DNA of 64,000 nucleotides from Hydractinia symbiolongicarpus (taxonomy: Eukaryota > Cnidaria > Hydrozoa > Anthoathecata > Hydractiniidae). Shown here piece after piece: positions 22,501 to 35,010 of this stretch (position 1 is the stretch's first letter; each line of letters opens with the position of its first letter). The DNA is taken from NCBI RefSeq assembly GCF_029227915.1, contig NC_079886.1, forward strand, positions 21,304,501 to 21,368,500, given 5' to 3'. A program made the position numbers and the translations under genes. The notes beneath the pieces are model-generated. The model was given only the letters and a program-made list of their open reading frames with translations, was not told the DNA's origin and ran no database searches.

Positions 22501-25500
22501 TAAATTATTTTCTTTGCTTACTATAACTTTTGGAAATTGGGTACTAAGTTTGCATGTTTACCTCAGCTGGTTTAAACAATATAAAGTAATTATATATGCA
22601 TCGTTTGCCAGCTAATTATAACGGACCAATTAGAACACAGAAACATAATTGAATTAAACCAACCAGACTACGTTTGATTCTGAATAGAGAATAGTACAGA
22701 AAATGAGCGAAGGCAATTAAAATTATACCGAAAATGAGTGATTTATAATTTAGCTAGCCATGATAATGCAGAATTTATTCGATTTAAAGTGAATATATGA
22801 GGCTGTAATATTCATGAATAAACGAAAGTGTGATAGCTGTTGTTGGTAACGAGAAGATGGGAGATTTAACTCCTGTTTCGTATTATTGTACCGAGACTTA
22901 TTTGGAAAAATTTCTCGGAGATTTTAAAATACAAGATCGTCCAAAAAGAATGATGCATCGATTTCTTGATGATGAACGACGGAATATTTCGCCGCCAATG
23001 GAAGAAGATAATAGCCGAGTTAAATTTGTTAACCAAGCACTGTACTTTTCACCAAGGGATAATTTTCTTGATGGTATAGCTTTCTGCTAAAGCTAAATTT
23101 TAACAGGATACTTATATAACGTATTTGGTACTTGTTATCCTCATTATGGTTCTAACTCTAACCTTTACCCTAACTATGATCTTTAGAGCCGAGGGGTGGG
23201 GATAACCAAGCAAGTAACTCGCATTTTGCATACTTTGATTATTTGAAACAAATTTTAAACTCTTTTTAGAAACACCAACTGTTGAACGTTCATGGAAGAC
23301 ATCAACAAGCAAGTACAGTCATGTTCAAGCGAAAGTTCAATGTCATGTAAGATATATCCATCTAAAAGTGTCGCTTTAAATTCACAAATCAAAACACCGC
23401 TGGATTGATGCTCATTCGGGTGTTCTTATTGGCTTGAAGTAAAAACATTTTTAAGTATAAAAGTTTACAGGTCTTTAATAACAATAAATAAATAAAGAAT
23501 TAGTGTTGCTTGTTAAAACAAATGAAATACCTTAAAATCTATTTCATGATTGTTGTTTTTTAGAGAACAAAAGGCGATAGAAGTCCATCACCTGGATCGT
23601 CGTTGAAAAAGAAATCGCCCTCAGCTTCAAAACCACCGAGTATGTATATTTCTCTGATTTCCAACATGTTTTCAATGTATTCTGTAATATATAAGTCGTT
23701 ACACTTTTCTTTATTTAGTGGTGTTCGGCAAATTCAACAAGCGTGCAACAAGCACTCCTAAAAGTAGCGCCAACATTAATCCTAAAGTGGATTCTTTGAG
23801 TAACGTAAAACACACACCCGGCGGAGGAGAGAGAAAAGTAAGATTCTAAGTATTACAGACACACGCGCCTAACACGATTTTTATTTCTCGCACACGGACG
23901 GATTTTTTGGTAATTTTTTTGTGTTTTGTTTGAAAAAACGATTTTTCTTGATTTTATTTAGATATTCAAAGAGCGTTTGAATTTCCGCGAAAATGCGACG
24001 GCTCGAACTGATAGCCACGGCATTGAAATGTATTCTCATTTACCAGAAGAATTTCAAGAGATTGCACGGAGATTAGCGAGACAAGATCATCAACTCAAAC
24101 GACAAGAATCACAACGTGGGCGTTCTTTATCTCGCAGCAGAACATCGAGTCGACAGTCCAGCATTAGTCCAACCAGAGGCAACGCTGCAAGGGTGAGACG
24201 AAGTCGACGGTTGACGCCAGGAAACTCAATTTCTGATATTTTCGCAGCTGTTAACTCCTCAAAGGTAAAAAACAGGTTTAGTCGGTACTATGTAAATTTT
24301 GGAAAGAAATAAAAGTTTTGTAGTGAATACCAGTCGTAGATTTCTATATAACAATTACACACAGGTTTACAGTCAGTTATGTATCTGCAGTACGCTTATA
24401 TGACGCAGTAATACGACTTTTTTTGTTTGTTTTAACAGACCATGCTAGAAAACGTCACAAAACCTCAACCATCGTTAAGTCGTTCGTCAAGTGTACGATC
24501 AATTCCATCGACACCTCATTTAAGTCGGCAACATCCTGCGACAGCTTTACGCCACGCGCCAAAATCGCCGTCGCCTGGACCAAGTCCGAAGCGAAAAGAA
24601 GCAAAATCGAAATCGAAACAAAAGGAAGAAAAACCGAAGATTATTGTATCGCCAGATGTTCAGAACTCACTGGTTACTTCTGATCATCCGAGTCCTGTTT
24701 CAAAACTTTATCAATTCACAACACAAAATGATTCTTTTGGGTCGCCACAATATTGTAAGTGTACATTTTCATTTTTGCAACATTCTTTTATGTTTAAAAA
24801 ATGTAGGCACTCACCTTGGGAAATGTAAATTTTAGGACCCTACCACTCTTAGCTATTAACAGTGCAGTCATTTAGAGAGTAAACATTATAAAATTGTTAC
24901 TTTCTTTATTTTCTCTTCAACCCTATTTGGTCCGGGGTTTCTCGAACATATTATGACCGGGGGCGGTCCATAGTACGTCACAAAAGGAGCAAAATGGCAG
25001 TAATGACTTTTGCTTGCGTCAGCACATTTTTTGTGACGTCATCAAAAGCTTTAAATTTGTCCAAAATGCCACTATCTGCTTGAAATTCAATTACTTTAGT
25101 TATAAAGCGAATTTTTACATTTTGTTTGAAGTTTCTGAATGCTAAATAAAAGTTATTTAACATTTTTTCCGGTTTTTACGTACAGATCGCATAAAAAGTT
25201 GCCCGATATTACTCGGAAATCTGGTTTTTAGAGATGTTTAGGGGTAGTTTTAAGTAATAGCCAATATCAAAGACTCTAAACTCTCATGTTTACTGCTTCT
25301 GCGTATTTTGCGGAACCGGAACAGATATGTCATTAGGCTTATTGCGCAGCCAATTTTTTTTGCAGATCTATCAGACAATCAGAATTCATAAAATACTGTT
25401 TTTTATTCACTCTTGTTTTTGATTAGGAATTTTTCTTGTATTACAAAATTTATATGAGATATATGTTGGAAAGCGTAGTCTATGTGAGAGTACATATATT

Positions 25501-25552
25501 TTTATATTGTTTAGCAAGCAATCCAATATTTCAAGCAGTATCCGTCCACTAG
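19514..25552 (+). CDS. Unrecognised gene for a disordered Ser/Arg/Pro-rich protein, 8 exons
   Basis: Exons placed by splice sites and phase: 19514-19548, 21399-22327, 23270-23346, 23564-23639, 23719-23837, 23962-24264, 24439-24754, 25515-25552; total 1893 nt, 630 residues, with all phases matching. The large second exon gives an acidic, Ser-rich, probably disordered N-terminal half with SRRNSLEFD- and SSRQNSLESI-type sites that look like basophilic kinase targets. The C-terminal half is basic and rich in Ser, Pro and Arg (SPSPGSSLKKKSPS, SRSRTSSRQSS, SPSPGPSPKRKE), with one plainly helical stretch, PEEFQEIARRLARQDHQLK. This composition is common in cytoskeleton-associated or scaffold proteins, but I cannot name the family. 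The first and last exons are short and less certain; an AATAAA near 25798 could end the transcript. Confidence 0.6.
19943..20145. repeat. Compound inverted repeat built of short tandem units
   Basis: Left of about 20045, units near AGATAATTCTACGATCT repeat in direct orientation. Right of it the reverse complement AGATCGTAGAATTATCT repeats. The outer ends, TACGATC..AAGATAATT at 19943 and its complement ending at 20145, pair with each other. The whole block, in intron 1 of the flanking gene, could fold into a large hairpin. A MITE whose arms were expanded by tandem duplication is one explanation. Confidence 0.7.
21216..21323. repeat. Foldback element of the TCAACCTCGT-CCCAGG family
   Basis: The left arm starts CTCAACCTTCTCCCCAG and continues TTCTACGCCC. 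Its imperfect complement ends at 21323 (CTGAGAACGAGGTTGAAG, with GGCGTAGAA before it). Arms are about 45 bp around a short centre. Single-arm relatives lie near 18513, 18637 and 22400. It ends only 75 bp upstream of the exon 2 acceptor. Confidence 0.6.
22857..23073 (+). CDS. Alternative first coding exon of the 19514-25552 gene
   Basis: An open stretch inside intron 2 begins with ATG (MGDLTPVSYYC) and ends at a splice donor, GATG|GTATAG. Its 217 nt leave phase 1, exactly what exon 3 at 23270 needs. The 72-residue peptide is mixed and folded-looking (YLEKFLGDFKIQ, MMHRFLDDERR), unlike the low-complexity neighbours. This suggests a second promoter giving a shorter isoform that replaces the 309-residue acidic region. 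Reading further upstream from a GTG is possible but the ATG is the natural start. No homologue recognised. Confidence 0.45.
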
Positions 25553-26104
25553 ATGATTGAATCCGTCAAAGATGAAGGTGCAATTCAAATCAAAAGAAAA
25601 TGAGAATGTCACAACAGCTATATTAGTATATTAATTGATGACAAGTTTACATATTTCAATTATTTTTTGTCTTATTTGATAGCTTCCATGTTCATTCCAT
25701 ACTTTCCAGATTTTACAGATTTAGCGCTCAATCACAAAAAAAAGGATTCATTATAGAAAAAAATACATTCAATAAGAAAACATTTTGTACTGATGTTTTA
25801 AATAAATATTTATTTTTTGTACATAGATAAAGAAAAGTAATAATATAATTATTTAGTATTTTATAACTGCAAATTTTATAAAAGTTTGACTATATATCCT
25901 TAAGGAAATATTTATGGAAAATTATATAAAAATACAAAGAAGTCGACATGAAACCATCGACGCGTAGGTAGTATCAGAGAGAGAATTAAAATTCTGATAA
26001 ATTAGAACGAGTCATCCTACATGTCCTCATCACGTTTGTAGATGAATTTAAACGTCGAATTGTAGCCTGCCATCATCTTCATGAATTTGGTTGCATTTAA
26101 ACGT
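25553..26104. other. Intergenic between convergent genes
   Basis: AT-rich convergent 3' ends of the disordered-protein gene (plus) and the mucin-like gene (minus). An AATAAA near 25798 is the clearest signal. Confidence 0.4.
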
Positions 26105-28200
26105 TTACCCTACTCTGGCAAAAGCTGTTGCATCAGATTTTTTCTAAATCGAGATAATAAAAAAGCTTAGTATTTCATGCGTTTATAAATATCGCGGTCT
26201 ATTTCAAGCAATTCTTGTCCGCTTGTTATTACGAGTTAAAACGATTACTCTGCGGGAGGTCAAGCTGTAGTGCAACAGTTTTAAACAAGCAAAATACGAG
26301 ACTAAACCTCGGGTAAATCAATACAAGAGATTAAGCCTCGGGTAAATCAATACTTACCAAGCAACTAAACCACTGGAGAAAAATAATTAATACGCACACA
26401 GCTGCTAAAATTGACAATATGCAGATAATAGCCAGTTCATCCTTAGTCATATCATTTGGAGGTAAGGTAGGGATTGTAGTTGCTAAGACACTGCTTTGTG
26501 TCGTGCTTTGCTGCGTGGCATTTGTTGTCGAGTTGGGTGGTACTGTAGTAATAGTGGTAGTAGTTATTGACGAGTTATTTTCAGTTGTATTAAGCTGGAC
26601 GGTTGGCGTAATTGAATTGGGCGGTGGTGTAATGGAAGCGCTTTCTGTTGGTGACAGAGTATTCATAATGGTGTGAGGTTGGCTGGTTGTTGTTATCAGG
26701 CTTGTCAGTGATTTTGTCATGAGCGTATGTGGTTCACTTTTGAACGACATTGTGTTATAGGATTCTTCAAAGACACTGCTTTCTGTTGGTGACAGAGTAT
26801 TCATAACCGAGTTAGGTTGGCTGGTTGTTGTTATCAGGCTTGTCAGTGATTTTGTCATGAGCGTATGTGGTTCACTTATAAATGACATTGTGTTATATGA
26901 TTCTTCAAAGACACTGCTTTCCGTTGGTGACAGAGTATTCATAATGGTCTGAGGTTGGTTGGTTGTTGTTATCAAGTTTGTCAGTGATTTTGTCATGAGC
27001 GTATGTGGTTCACTTTTGAACGACATTGTGTTATATGATTCTTCAAAGACACTGCTTTCTGTTGGTGACAGAGTATTCATAATCGAGTTAGGTTGGCTGG
27101 TTGTTGTTATCAGGCTTGTCAGTGATTTTGTCATGAGCGTATGTGGTTCATTTTTTAACGACATTGTGTTATAGGTTTCTTCAAAGACACTGCTTCCTGT
27201 TGGTGACAGAGTATTCATAATGGTGTGAGGTTGGCTGGTTTTTGTTATCAGGCTTGTCAGTGATTTTTTCATGAGCGTATGTGGTTCACTTATAAATGAC
27301 ATTGTGTTATATGATTCTTCAAAGACACTGCTTTCCGTTGGTGACAGAGTATTCATAATGGTCTGAGGTTGGTTGGTTGTTGTTATCAAGTTTGTCAGTG
27401 ATTTTGTCATGAGCGTATGTGGTTCACTTTTGAACGACATTGTGTTATATGATTCTTCAAAGACACTGCTTTCTGTTGGTGACAGAGTATTCATAATCGA
27501 GTTAGGTTGGCTGGTTGTTGTTATCAGGCTTGTCAGTGATTTTGTCATGAGCATATGTGGTTCACTTATAAATGACATTGTGTTATAGGTTTCTTCAAAG
27601 ACACTGCTTTTCATCGATGCAATGCTACTGATAAAATTGGTTTTACGAATCAGTAATGTAGTATTCGATTGTGGATATTTTGTCATACCAGGTTGCTTTT
27701 CCGTCCCAGACACCATTGTAGGATATGATGACGACATAGAGACAGTTCTGTCTGCACTTGTAAAACTATGGATAAAATTAGTTTCATAGATGTGTGATGT
27801 TTTTAATAATTGTGATTCTTGATAAATGGAAGGATTCTTTGAGGTAACAAAGGAGGGTTGCAGATTGAGTTGAGATGTAGTGTTTGGAAACTGTATCGTC
27901 AGGCTCGAAGTAAGTGTTGTGCCTAACGTTCCCAATAGTAGGACAATAAAACATCTTTCTAAAAAAGAAGATAAATTAGTAAATTAGTAAACAAACAAAC
28001 AAACAAACAATTTATTAATTTGTTTCATTTCATTTCCGTCTGTCTGGAAAAAAATCATTTTTTTATTGATTTGTATAATATAAGCTAAAATTCAAACGAA
28101 ATTAAAATCTAAGTTGCAGTAGGTAATTAGAAAATGCAATAATGACAGAATAATTGAATCTTACAATACACTTACTTGTGATAACAAAACCAAATTTCAT
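26105..28200 (-). CDS. Mucin-like single-pass membrane protein with seven 46-residue repeats
   Basis: Three exons on the minus strand: 28200-28176, 27958-26358 and 26143-26105 (1665 nt, 554 residues), with GTAAGT donors and matching phases. Residues 1-25 form a signal peptide (MKFGFVITK then IVLLLGTLGTT). Residues about 126-447 are seven near-identical 46-residue repeats starting SSVFEESYNTMSF, rich in Ser and Thr. A Thr/Pro tract follows (TTTTITTVPPNS), then a transmembrane helix at about 514-537 (ICILSILAAVCVLIIFLQWF) and a short cytoplasmic tail. The architecture is that of a heavily O-glycosylated surface mucin; no ligand-binding or SEA domain is visible. If the last intron is not removed, the frame ends 26331 with a different short tail, a possible second isoform. 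Function is unknown. Confidence 0.7.
26643..27608 (-). repeat. Seven 138-bp coding repeats
   Basis: The repeat region of the mucin-like gene is seven units of exactly 138 bp. Units 2 and 5 share TNLITTTNQPQTI, and units 1 and 4 share TSQPNSI. The array therefore has a higher-order period of three units (414 bp), pointing to a recent duplication of a three-unit block. Confidence 0.9.
27989..28010 (+). repeat. (AAAC)n microsatellite
   Basis: About five ACAA/CAAA units in intron 1 of the mucin-like gene. Confidence 0.8.
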
Positions 28201-30045
28201 TTCGTATGTCTAAATGATAAAAAAAAAAACCTGATGTTGTTTTATATAAAAACGATTTAAGTCACGTTTTCTTCTCCTTCAAACGTCCCATTGTGCGAAT
28301 TCAAATTTTAAAAAAGCATCCAGGTGGCCGTTATATTTAACATTGGTAGCAGTTTTTGGTGTAGAAAAAATTAGATGTGACCTTCGATGTTCAGATAAAC
28401 GGGTGTATAGTTTATTGTCTAGTACGGATTGGGTCAACTGTTATAAATGTTTCAGGTCTCAATATATAAAAATGGAAGATACCCATTGAATATTTGTGTT
28501 GATAACACAAATGCTTGGCTTTTGTTTTCTTTATGTTTATTCATTAGCGAAATTGTAAAAAAATGAGGGGTTTCCCACTCTCTGTCCTGTGTTTCACACC
28601 CTAAATGAAAACGAAATACAACACCCCCGCCCTTCTCCCCAAATCATTATTTTTTGCATATCGGCGGTGTCCAATCAACCCAGTTTTTATTATTACCATC
28701 GATTCTAATTTTACGTGCAATATCGGACAAAGATTTACAATTCTCAATTTCGTCTATTGCGTATAATTTAATTGGAGAAGAAGCAGTTGTTGCTTATTTT
28801 GTATCACTGATGTTAAATTCGATCACTTGCTAGGTGGATCCATTAGTAAGTGCAGTTTTAAATTTGCTGAGGGTAAAAAGATACAAATATAGGCGGCCTT
28901 GCTTTCAAGATTGTATATCCCTATATATGTGAGCATTTTAAATATGAAATATCGATTTGATAAAAGGATGAATACATGAACAATTTCGACAAATTATAAT
29001 TATAAGAATTGAGCGCTACTCTAATAACACTCTTTAAATTAAAACCCCTTCCTCGAAATGTCTATTTGAAATGCAGCTTGGGATTAACCTGCTCATATTA
29101 CGTCTCACCATTAAAATTCTTAAAAAAATCTACTAACACCCCTGGGCGTTAATAAAAGCATTATGGTAACGTGCAGAGTTACAAGGCTATTCTTAAAATA
29201 TGTCATCTATTACTAGCACAGGTGAAGATTCAACTTCAACGTTATTAAAACCCAGACGTCTTGTTTCTTAACCACAGTACATATATAATGATGTGATAAT
29301 ACAAGCATAAAAATACTTGAAACAACTTAAATGTTTCTACTAAGGCTATAAAAAGACATTTGTGTGATTTGCATTCTGCTAATTTTTTATTTAATTTTTT
29401 TTACATGCGAGGGTGCGAGGGGGAAAAAGGCATAAAAAAGTTACCGAAAGTTTCCGAAAAACAATTTGTCAGTTAATTTTAGTCAAAGATATGAAAATAA
29501 AGATAAATTTACCTTTATGAACGTTTAACAAAAAATTACCGAACACTCATCTTGATTCTACACTTTGTATGTCTAACATTAGCTACCTAGCTGTATAAAA
29601 AAAATACTTTCTCCACCTTGGATGTATTTAGATATTAGTACCTCCAGAAACGCATAAAAGAGCTCTGCCCAGGAGAGTTGATTTGAAATGCTTAACAAAT
29701 TGATTATTTGTTGCTAAACGCTTTTGTAAACTAATTGTGCTGACAAAAGCTTGGTAATTAGGATCCGTTCAAGCGATAAGAACACAGAAGTAAAAGTGTT
29801 ACGAGTGCTTATTTAATTTGGTACAAGACCCACCCTCGCTGCTCACTACAAACTGCATGATTGGTCAGAAAAATGAACTTCCCCACCCAACAAGTTGAGG
29901 ACTAAAACCAAAGTGGAACTCCAACGTGGTGCTGTACTCCTCTGTAATAAAAATATTTTCACTATGGATTTGAAATTGTCTTGGGATTTGAAATATTTTG
30001 TTGAATTGACTCTTCTCAGTTTCCATATGTTATAGATAAAATAGT
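28201..30045. other. Intergenic, upstream of the mucin-like gene
   Basis: Contains the promoter side of the minus-strand mucin-like gene. Nothing else can be named. A weak possible exon on the minus strand near 29849-29952 is discussed in the findings. Confidence 0.35.
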
Positions 30046-30560
30046 AGTACCATATTTTGCCTTACAAATTCTACAACTAATCGTGAACGAAAACATAATT
30101 TGCGCATACCACTTAAACACATATTATCAAGACAATTGCTGAAATGACATTCAAGAAAAACAGGATCATCAGAACATGTAGTGTCAGTTTGTTCATAAAT
30201 TGCAAACACAATTTCTGTGCTATCTGAAACTCTCAATTTTTAGCTAAATACTATGCAGAAAGCTACCTACCTAGTAGGAGAAGATAGCACACACAAAAAG
30301 TACAAGTTTGGCAAGGATAAAGTGACTTGATACCAAACTAAACAAAAAAACGTTAGCTAGTTAGCCACCTCCTAGTTATGTCACGATGTACGGTTGTAGC
30401 CCAAGTTTTAAAATTAAAATGTTGAAGATTCACACAGGGCTAAAAACACGAAAATATATTTATCTATATTTATCTCAATATACGGAAACATACGGCTATG
30501 AACGCTCAATCGTTTCAAAAAAATCTAGAGGACGCCAAGAAAAGCTGATTAGTTAATGTA

Positions 30561-30705
30561 ATAGTTGGCTTTGTGATTGGTTATTTTGTAATGTTGGCTT
30601 TGTGATTGGTTATATTGTAAAAGTTGGGTTTGTGATTGGTTATTTTGTGATAGTTGGCTTTGTGATTGGTTTTTTTGTGATAGTTGGGTTTGTGATAGGA
30701 TATTA
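30561..30705 (+). repeat. 30-bp minisatellite
   Basis: Nearly five copies of a 30-bp unit containing GTTGGCTTTGTGATTGGTTA. Period 30 is divisible by 3, so a hydrophobic repeating frame (30602-30856) stays open. No other coding evidence supports it. Confidence 0.85.
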
Positions 30706-31837
30706 CGCGTGCGGAGTTGCAACAAAGTCTGTAAAATATACGCCGCATTTGCTATTTCCAGCTAAAAGTTTTTCTGCGTGGTTTAGCACGACTCCCTTTT
30801 GCATGATAAAAAAGAGAAACGAGGATATTATTTGCATAGAGAAGGTAACTTTTTAATGGACAACGAAGAAATCAATTGTCATACAGGAATCTGAAGAAAA
30901 AAGAAATGAGAAAAATATACGGTAGAAATAGTTGCAAGCAAAAATTTTGCAAAAGAAATTTTTGTGAATGATTGGTTTTTAATTTTTTTTTAAGGAACTT
31001 GCTATAACTAAGGTTTGTCCAACATTTCTTTCTCCAATAATTTGCACCAACAAAAAAGTCTTAATAATCACCAAAGAATAATAATGCTTTATTTTTTTAA
31101 TGCATCATATCAGCTTCGCTGTCATGGAAACATTTTTCATGCAATCGAAACAAAGATTTTTGTTTCAGACACATTAATGTGTCCCCGTGTCACATGGGTG
31201 CTGGTTTATAAAATAAATTTGCATGTAGCTACGAAGAAAGATGGCGCTTTCAAAAAAACGTGGTAATAACATTAATACCACTTCTTCTTGATGCAAAAAG
31301 AAGAAATGAAAAGACAAACAAGACACTCTATTGGGACAAGATCATGGTTGCTTTGCCGACAAATTGATGGAAATTACCATAATTTGTTTAAAGAGCTGAA
31401 AGAAAAAAGGTTATTTAAAAATGGACACTAATCATCAGCCTCGATCCCAGACATGTTGTCTCTTTTTGCATATCGGACAACGAGACGAACATGGCCCTAG
31501 TGAAGGCTGGTCAAAATCTTTTGATTTTCGCAGATTTTTAATTCATACACTCGTGTCTCGTTTATCTGGAATTTTATTCTTCCTTTCGTCTTTAGTTAGC
31601 AAGTTTTAATTTAATTATTAGAATCTGGATTTTATCGTCATGGAGATATAATTTTTTAGTGAAGACTGGACCTTGAAGACTTAGGTTGTGATGGCTCTAA
31701 CCTATATTGATATTTTAAGGCGAATATCTTTCGCATTAAATAATTATGATTTCAGTTATGCCTGAAACCAAAGCAGGACCCTATTAGATAACAGTACCAT
31801 TTTGTAACTGGTTAGGCCATCCTGTGGAAATATTAAC

Positions 31838-31859
31838 TAATAAATAAATAAATAAATAA
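31838..31859 (+). repeat. (AATA)n microsatellite
   Basis: About five TAAA units directly upstream of the RecQ-like pseudogene. Confidence 0.8.
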
Positions 31860-31869
31860 TAAGTCATAT

Positions 31870-32295
31870 GTTTGGAAGCTTTGTTAAAGGGAAATGTGGT
31901 GGCATTTCCGCCCACTGGATTTGGAAAATCAATTATTTTTCATTTACTTTGCTGATCTCTTCCCAGTTAAAAATGAAAAGAATATTGTTTTGGTCCTTTA
32001 ACTTCCATTATCAGTTGAAAGTTCAGTTGATGATCAGTTGAAATACTTGAATGGGATTGGTTTTTCTACTGCTGTATTGAACTTGGAACAGAGGAAGTTT
32101 GAGACAGATGAGAGCTTGTTTGGAAGTAATGATGCAGTGGAGGACGATGATGATTACAATTGACTGTGGTATTAAAAACGGAGATATTAAGTTATTATTT
32201 TATTTGCCCATCCTTTTTATCTAATCAAGGGCGTTCAATTTTAAAGAGAGAAATTTATTTGCGTGGTTGATGAAGCGCGTTGTGTTAAAATGTGG
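31870..32295 (+). pseudogene. RecQ-like helicase pseudogene fragment
   Basis: Broken frames on the plus strand encode the N-terminal helicase motifs in order. They are ALLKGNVVAFPPTGFGKS (motif I, Walker A, about 31878-31931), DDQLKYLNGIGF (31.99-32.08 kb region), LSNQGRSILKREI (about 32220-32262), and VVDEARCVKMW, a damaged DEAH box (about 32263-32295), followed by a GTAAGT donor. Internal stops and frameshifts separate these pieces, so no functional helicase can be made. It matches the RecQ-like helicases often found as expanded or transposon-borne copies in invertebrates. Origin (old gene copy or element passenger) is unresolved. Confidence 0.55.
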
Positions 32296-35010
32296 TAAGT
32301 AACAAGCTGGCTATTCAAGAATATAGATTATAAAATTGTAAGAAACTTTGTGATGATGGCTCTTAAAATTCATTTTATAAACTGATAATGAAGTAGGTAT
32401 GTATAGCACATATCATATGAAATGTTTAACAAAATAAATTCATAACACACAAACCCTGTCAAGATTGTTTCCAGACATAACTTCGGTATGTACTTCCGTA
32501 AGAATTTGACCGTGGAACTAGACTCTATAGCACACAAACCTTATTCAGGTTGTTTCCACGTATTGATAAAAATTATAGGCGTTTGGTATTAAATATCAGT
32601 CGCACATATTTGAAAGGAACTTTCCGTTATCAACATGGGTTGCAACAGCTTGCGAGAGCGTGTGAAGTTGGTTTTCGAATGAGATAATTCTGATGGGATA
32701 CATGAAATTTATCCTGATGTGCTAGAGGAACTTAAATGTAATTCTTTCTTAACATTTCCTGACGTGCTACACAAGCATGTTAAATTTTGTTTAATCCAAA
32801 GAAATTGACCTGCAGAGTACTATCTTCCTCCCCTTGTAAAAACAAACAAGGATCGCTGCACAGTAGCCTTACTAAGGTTAGTTGTTGTTTTTTAATCTTT
32901 TTTGTTCCTAACAGCTTTATTACTATGGAATGTTTTGTTTATAATATTAGCTAATCAAAACGTGCGAAATAGTGGACTGAGAAGCGATGTTTCCCGATTT
33001 CAAAGATTTCAGGAAACAAAGTTTCTTTTCGGATTCTGCACTGCAATTAGTGCGAAAATTACGCGCATGCGCTGTTTGAAGCGCGTGTTTTTCTCTCGCA
33101 ACAAGCTGTTATCGTTAACTCATGAATCGACATGGATGATATGAGACGAAGATTCAAATCATTGTTGACAATGCCCTGTCAAAGTACCAGTACCAAACAC
33201 TGACGACTGCTACCAGGGTGGGTGAGAAGATTTTTTCTCTGGGATATCAGTCAGCGCGAAATACCAATGTTCAACAAAAAAGTATTTTTTTGTGTATGTC
33301 AGAGAGATGTGAAAAGAAGAGCAATTTTCAGTCAATGTTTTGTCGAATTAAGCTGTATGCGGCGTCAGGTTGCTAAAACGCTTGTTTAGAATTTCTAGCG
33401 TTTATCTTATAACAAAAGTCTAGTAAACTAAACTCGTCATTTTTCCCATTTTGATATTTTTTATGAGGGCGGGTAAGAGAGATACGTATTCGTTCCACTT
33501 GCAACTTCTGCCCATTAAATGACATTTTGTTAGCAAAAAGTTGTAAATTGTTGACATTTTAAGCAGGCATGAAGCTAAAAATTTACGTAGAGTTTTTTTA
33601 AGTTTTTTGTACCGAATGGTATCATTTGTTTGTGTTAGTTTTTTTTATAAGCTTTTTTTAGTGATTTTGTTTTTCAAATAAAATTTACTTTAGTTGTTAT
33701 CAAAAAAGGTTTCTTCGCCTCACTTGTCAATTAAAGAAGATTGTTATGATTTTAAAATATCCTGATTGGTTTAAATTCTCGAAGAATTAGCTGATTGGTT
33801 TTAAAAAGACAATGCTATAGCGGATCAACCGTGACTAATGGAATTGGATAAAAATCATGCAATAATTGAAGCCAACATTAATTTTACCATTTATGCGTTC
33901 TATTGAATGTTTCGATCTAAATAATAATAAATATAAAAAAAAAATGTGAGAAAACAGTAAAGTTATTACCAACACCCCCCAGTAACAAACAATGTGCCTG
34001 AACTTCGATCGCTGAGTTCCCATTTCTGTACCGAATGCAGCAAACACTTTCAGCATTCAAAAATGTATTTTATCCTTTTTAGATACAGCAAGGTAAAGAT
34101 GCTGAAAAAACTCAACTCTGCCGATCAAAATGCTCCAGAATATTTTTTAGGAGAAAGATGTATTACTAAGACTTGAATAAAACTAAACGATACGGCTTGA
34201 TATTTTCCCTTGTGTCACGACCTTTTTTAGGTTTCGTTAGACTCGTTTAAGTCGCGAAGCTTCTGAAGCAATGGCGTAGAATACGCCAAAACCCTCAGTA
34301 TTGTTTTTTTATATACAACGCTCTGACATAAAAATTAGCTATACCCGCGCCTGTGGTTTAAAATGTTTTGGCTTGTTTTGATGTGCGGGATACGAGAGGT
34401 TTTTACGTTCGAAATATGTTTCTAGTTTCGAAACATACATAACATGAAAATTTGTTTTTGTGTCCCCAAAGCTTAGGAAAAAAGACAAAAAAACCACCAC
34501 ATCATATTATTTACTACCGTATATTCACTCACATTGATCATAAGTCCTACTTTAAGATTCTGTGTTTTACTTAACGGTCACGGGTCCTGATTCCTAGGTC
34601 CTGGGTTTCAAGTCCCTGTTCCTTTTATAGGATTTTAGATTCCGGTTTTCCAGCATCCCCTTTTTAAACAGTATTTTTCAAAAATAGATGCATCAGTATT
34701 CTTTTATGCAAAATGTAAAACAACAAAAAAATCGAAGTTTTTTGTTTTGATGAGAAAGCAAGACAACACGTGGAACTGTATTTGCTAAAAATTATATGGT
34801 AAATAGCCTCAAGAATGTACTTACTACCTCCCAAAGATTTTAAAGTCATTGTTCTTGCTTCAAACGGATTTACATACAATAATTTGATATGTTGCTTTTC
34901 AGAATTTAGAAAATAGCTAGTTCAAAAAGTTCAAAGTTTCTTTCTCAGTAAACTTGATTTAAACTACAAGGTTGGGTAGAACAAATTATGGATATTGAGT
35001 ATAAGGTACT
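32296..35010. other. Repeat-derived intergenic DNA
   Basis: No gene seen. 32440-32760 is a diverged relative of 41990-42189 and 47960-48230: AAACCCTGTCAAG..TTGTTTCCAG, then GATAAAAATTATAGGCGTTTGG. 34090-34370 is a diverged relative of 48340-48700 and shares TATTACTAAGACTTGAAT. These suggest an older duplication underlying the recent one. Confidence 0.5.

Noticed and set aside
26419-27588. Plus-strand open frames opposite the mucin-like gene
   Set aside because: They are antisense shadows of the 138-bp coding repeats and recur at 414-bp spacing.
30602-30856. 84-codon frame with hydrophobic repeats
   Set aside because: Generated by a 30-bp minisatellite whose period is divisible by three.
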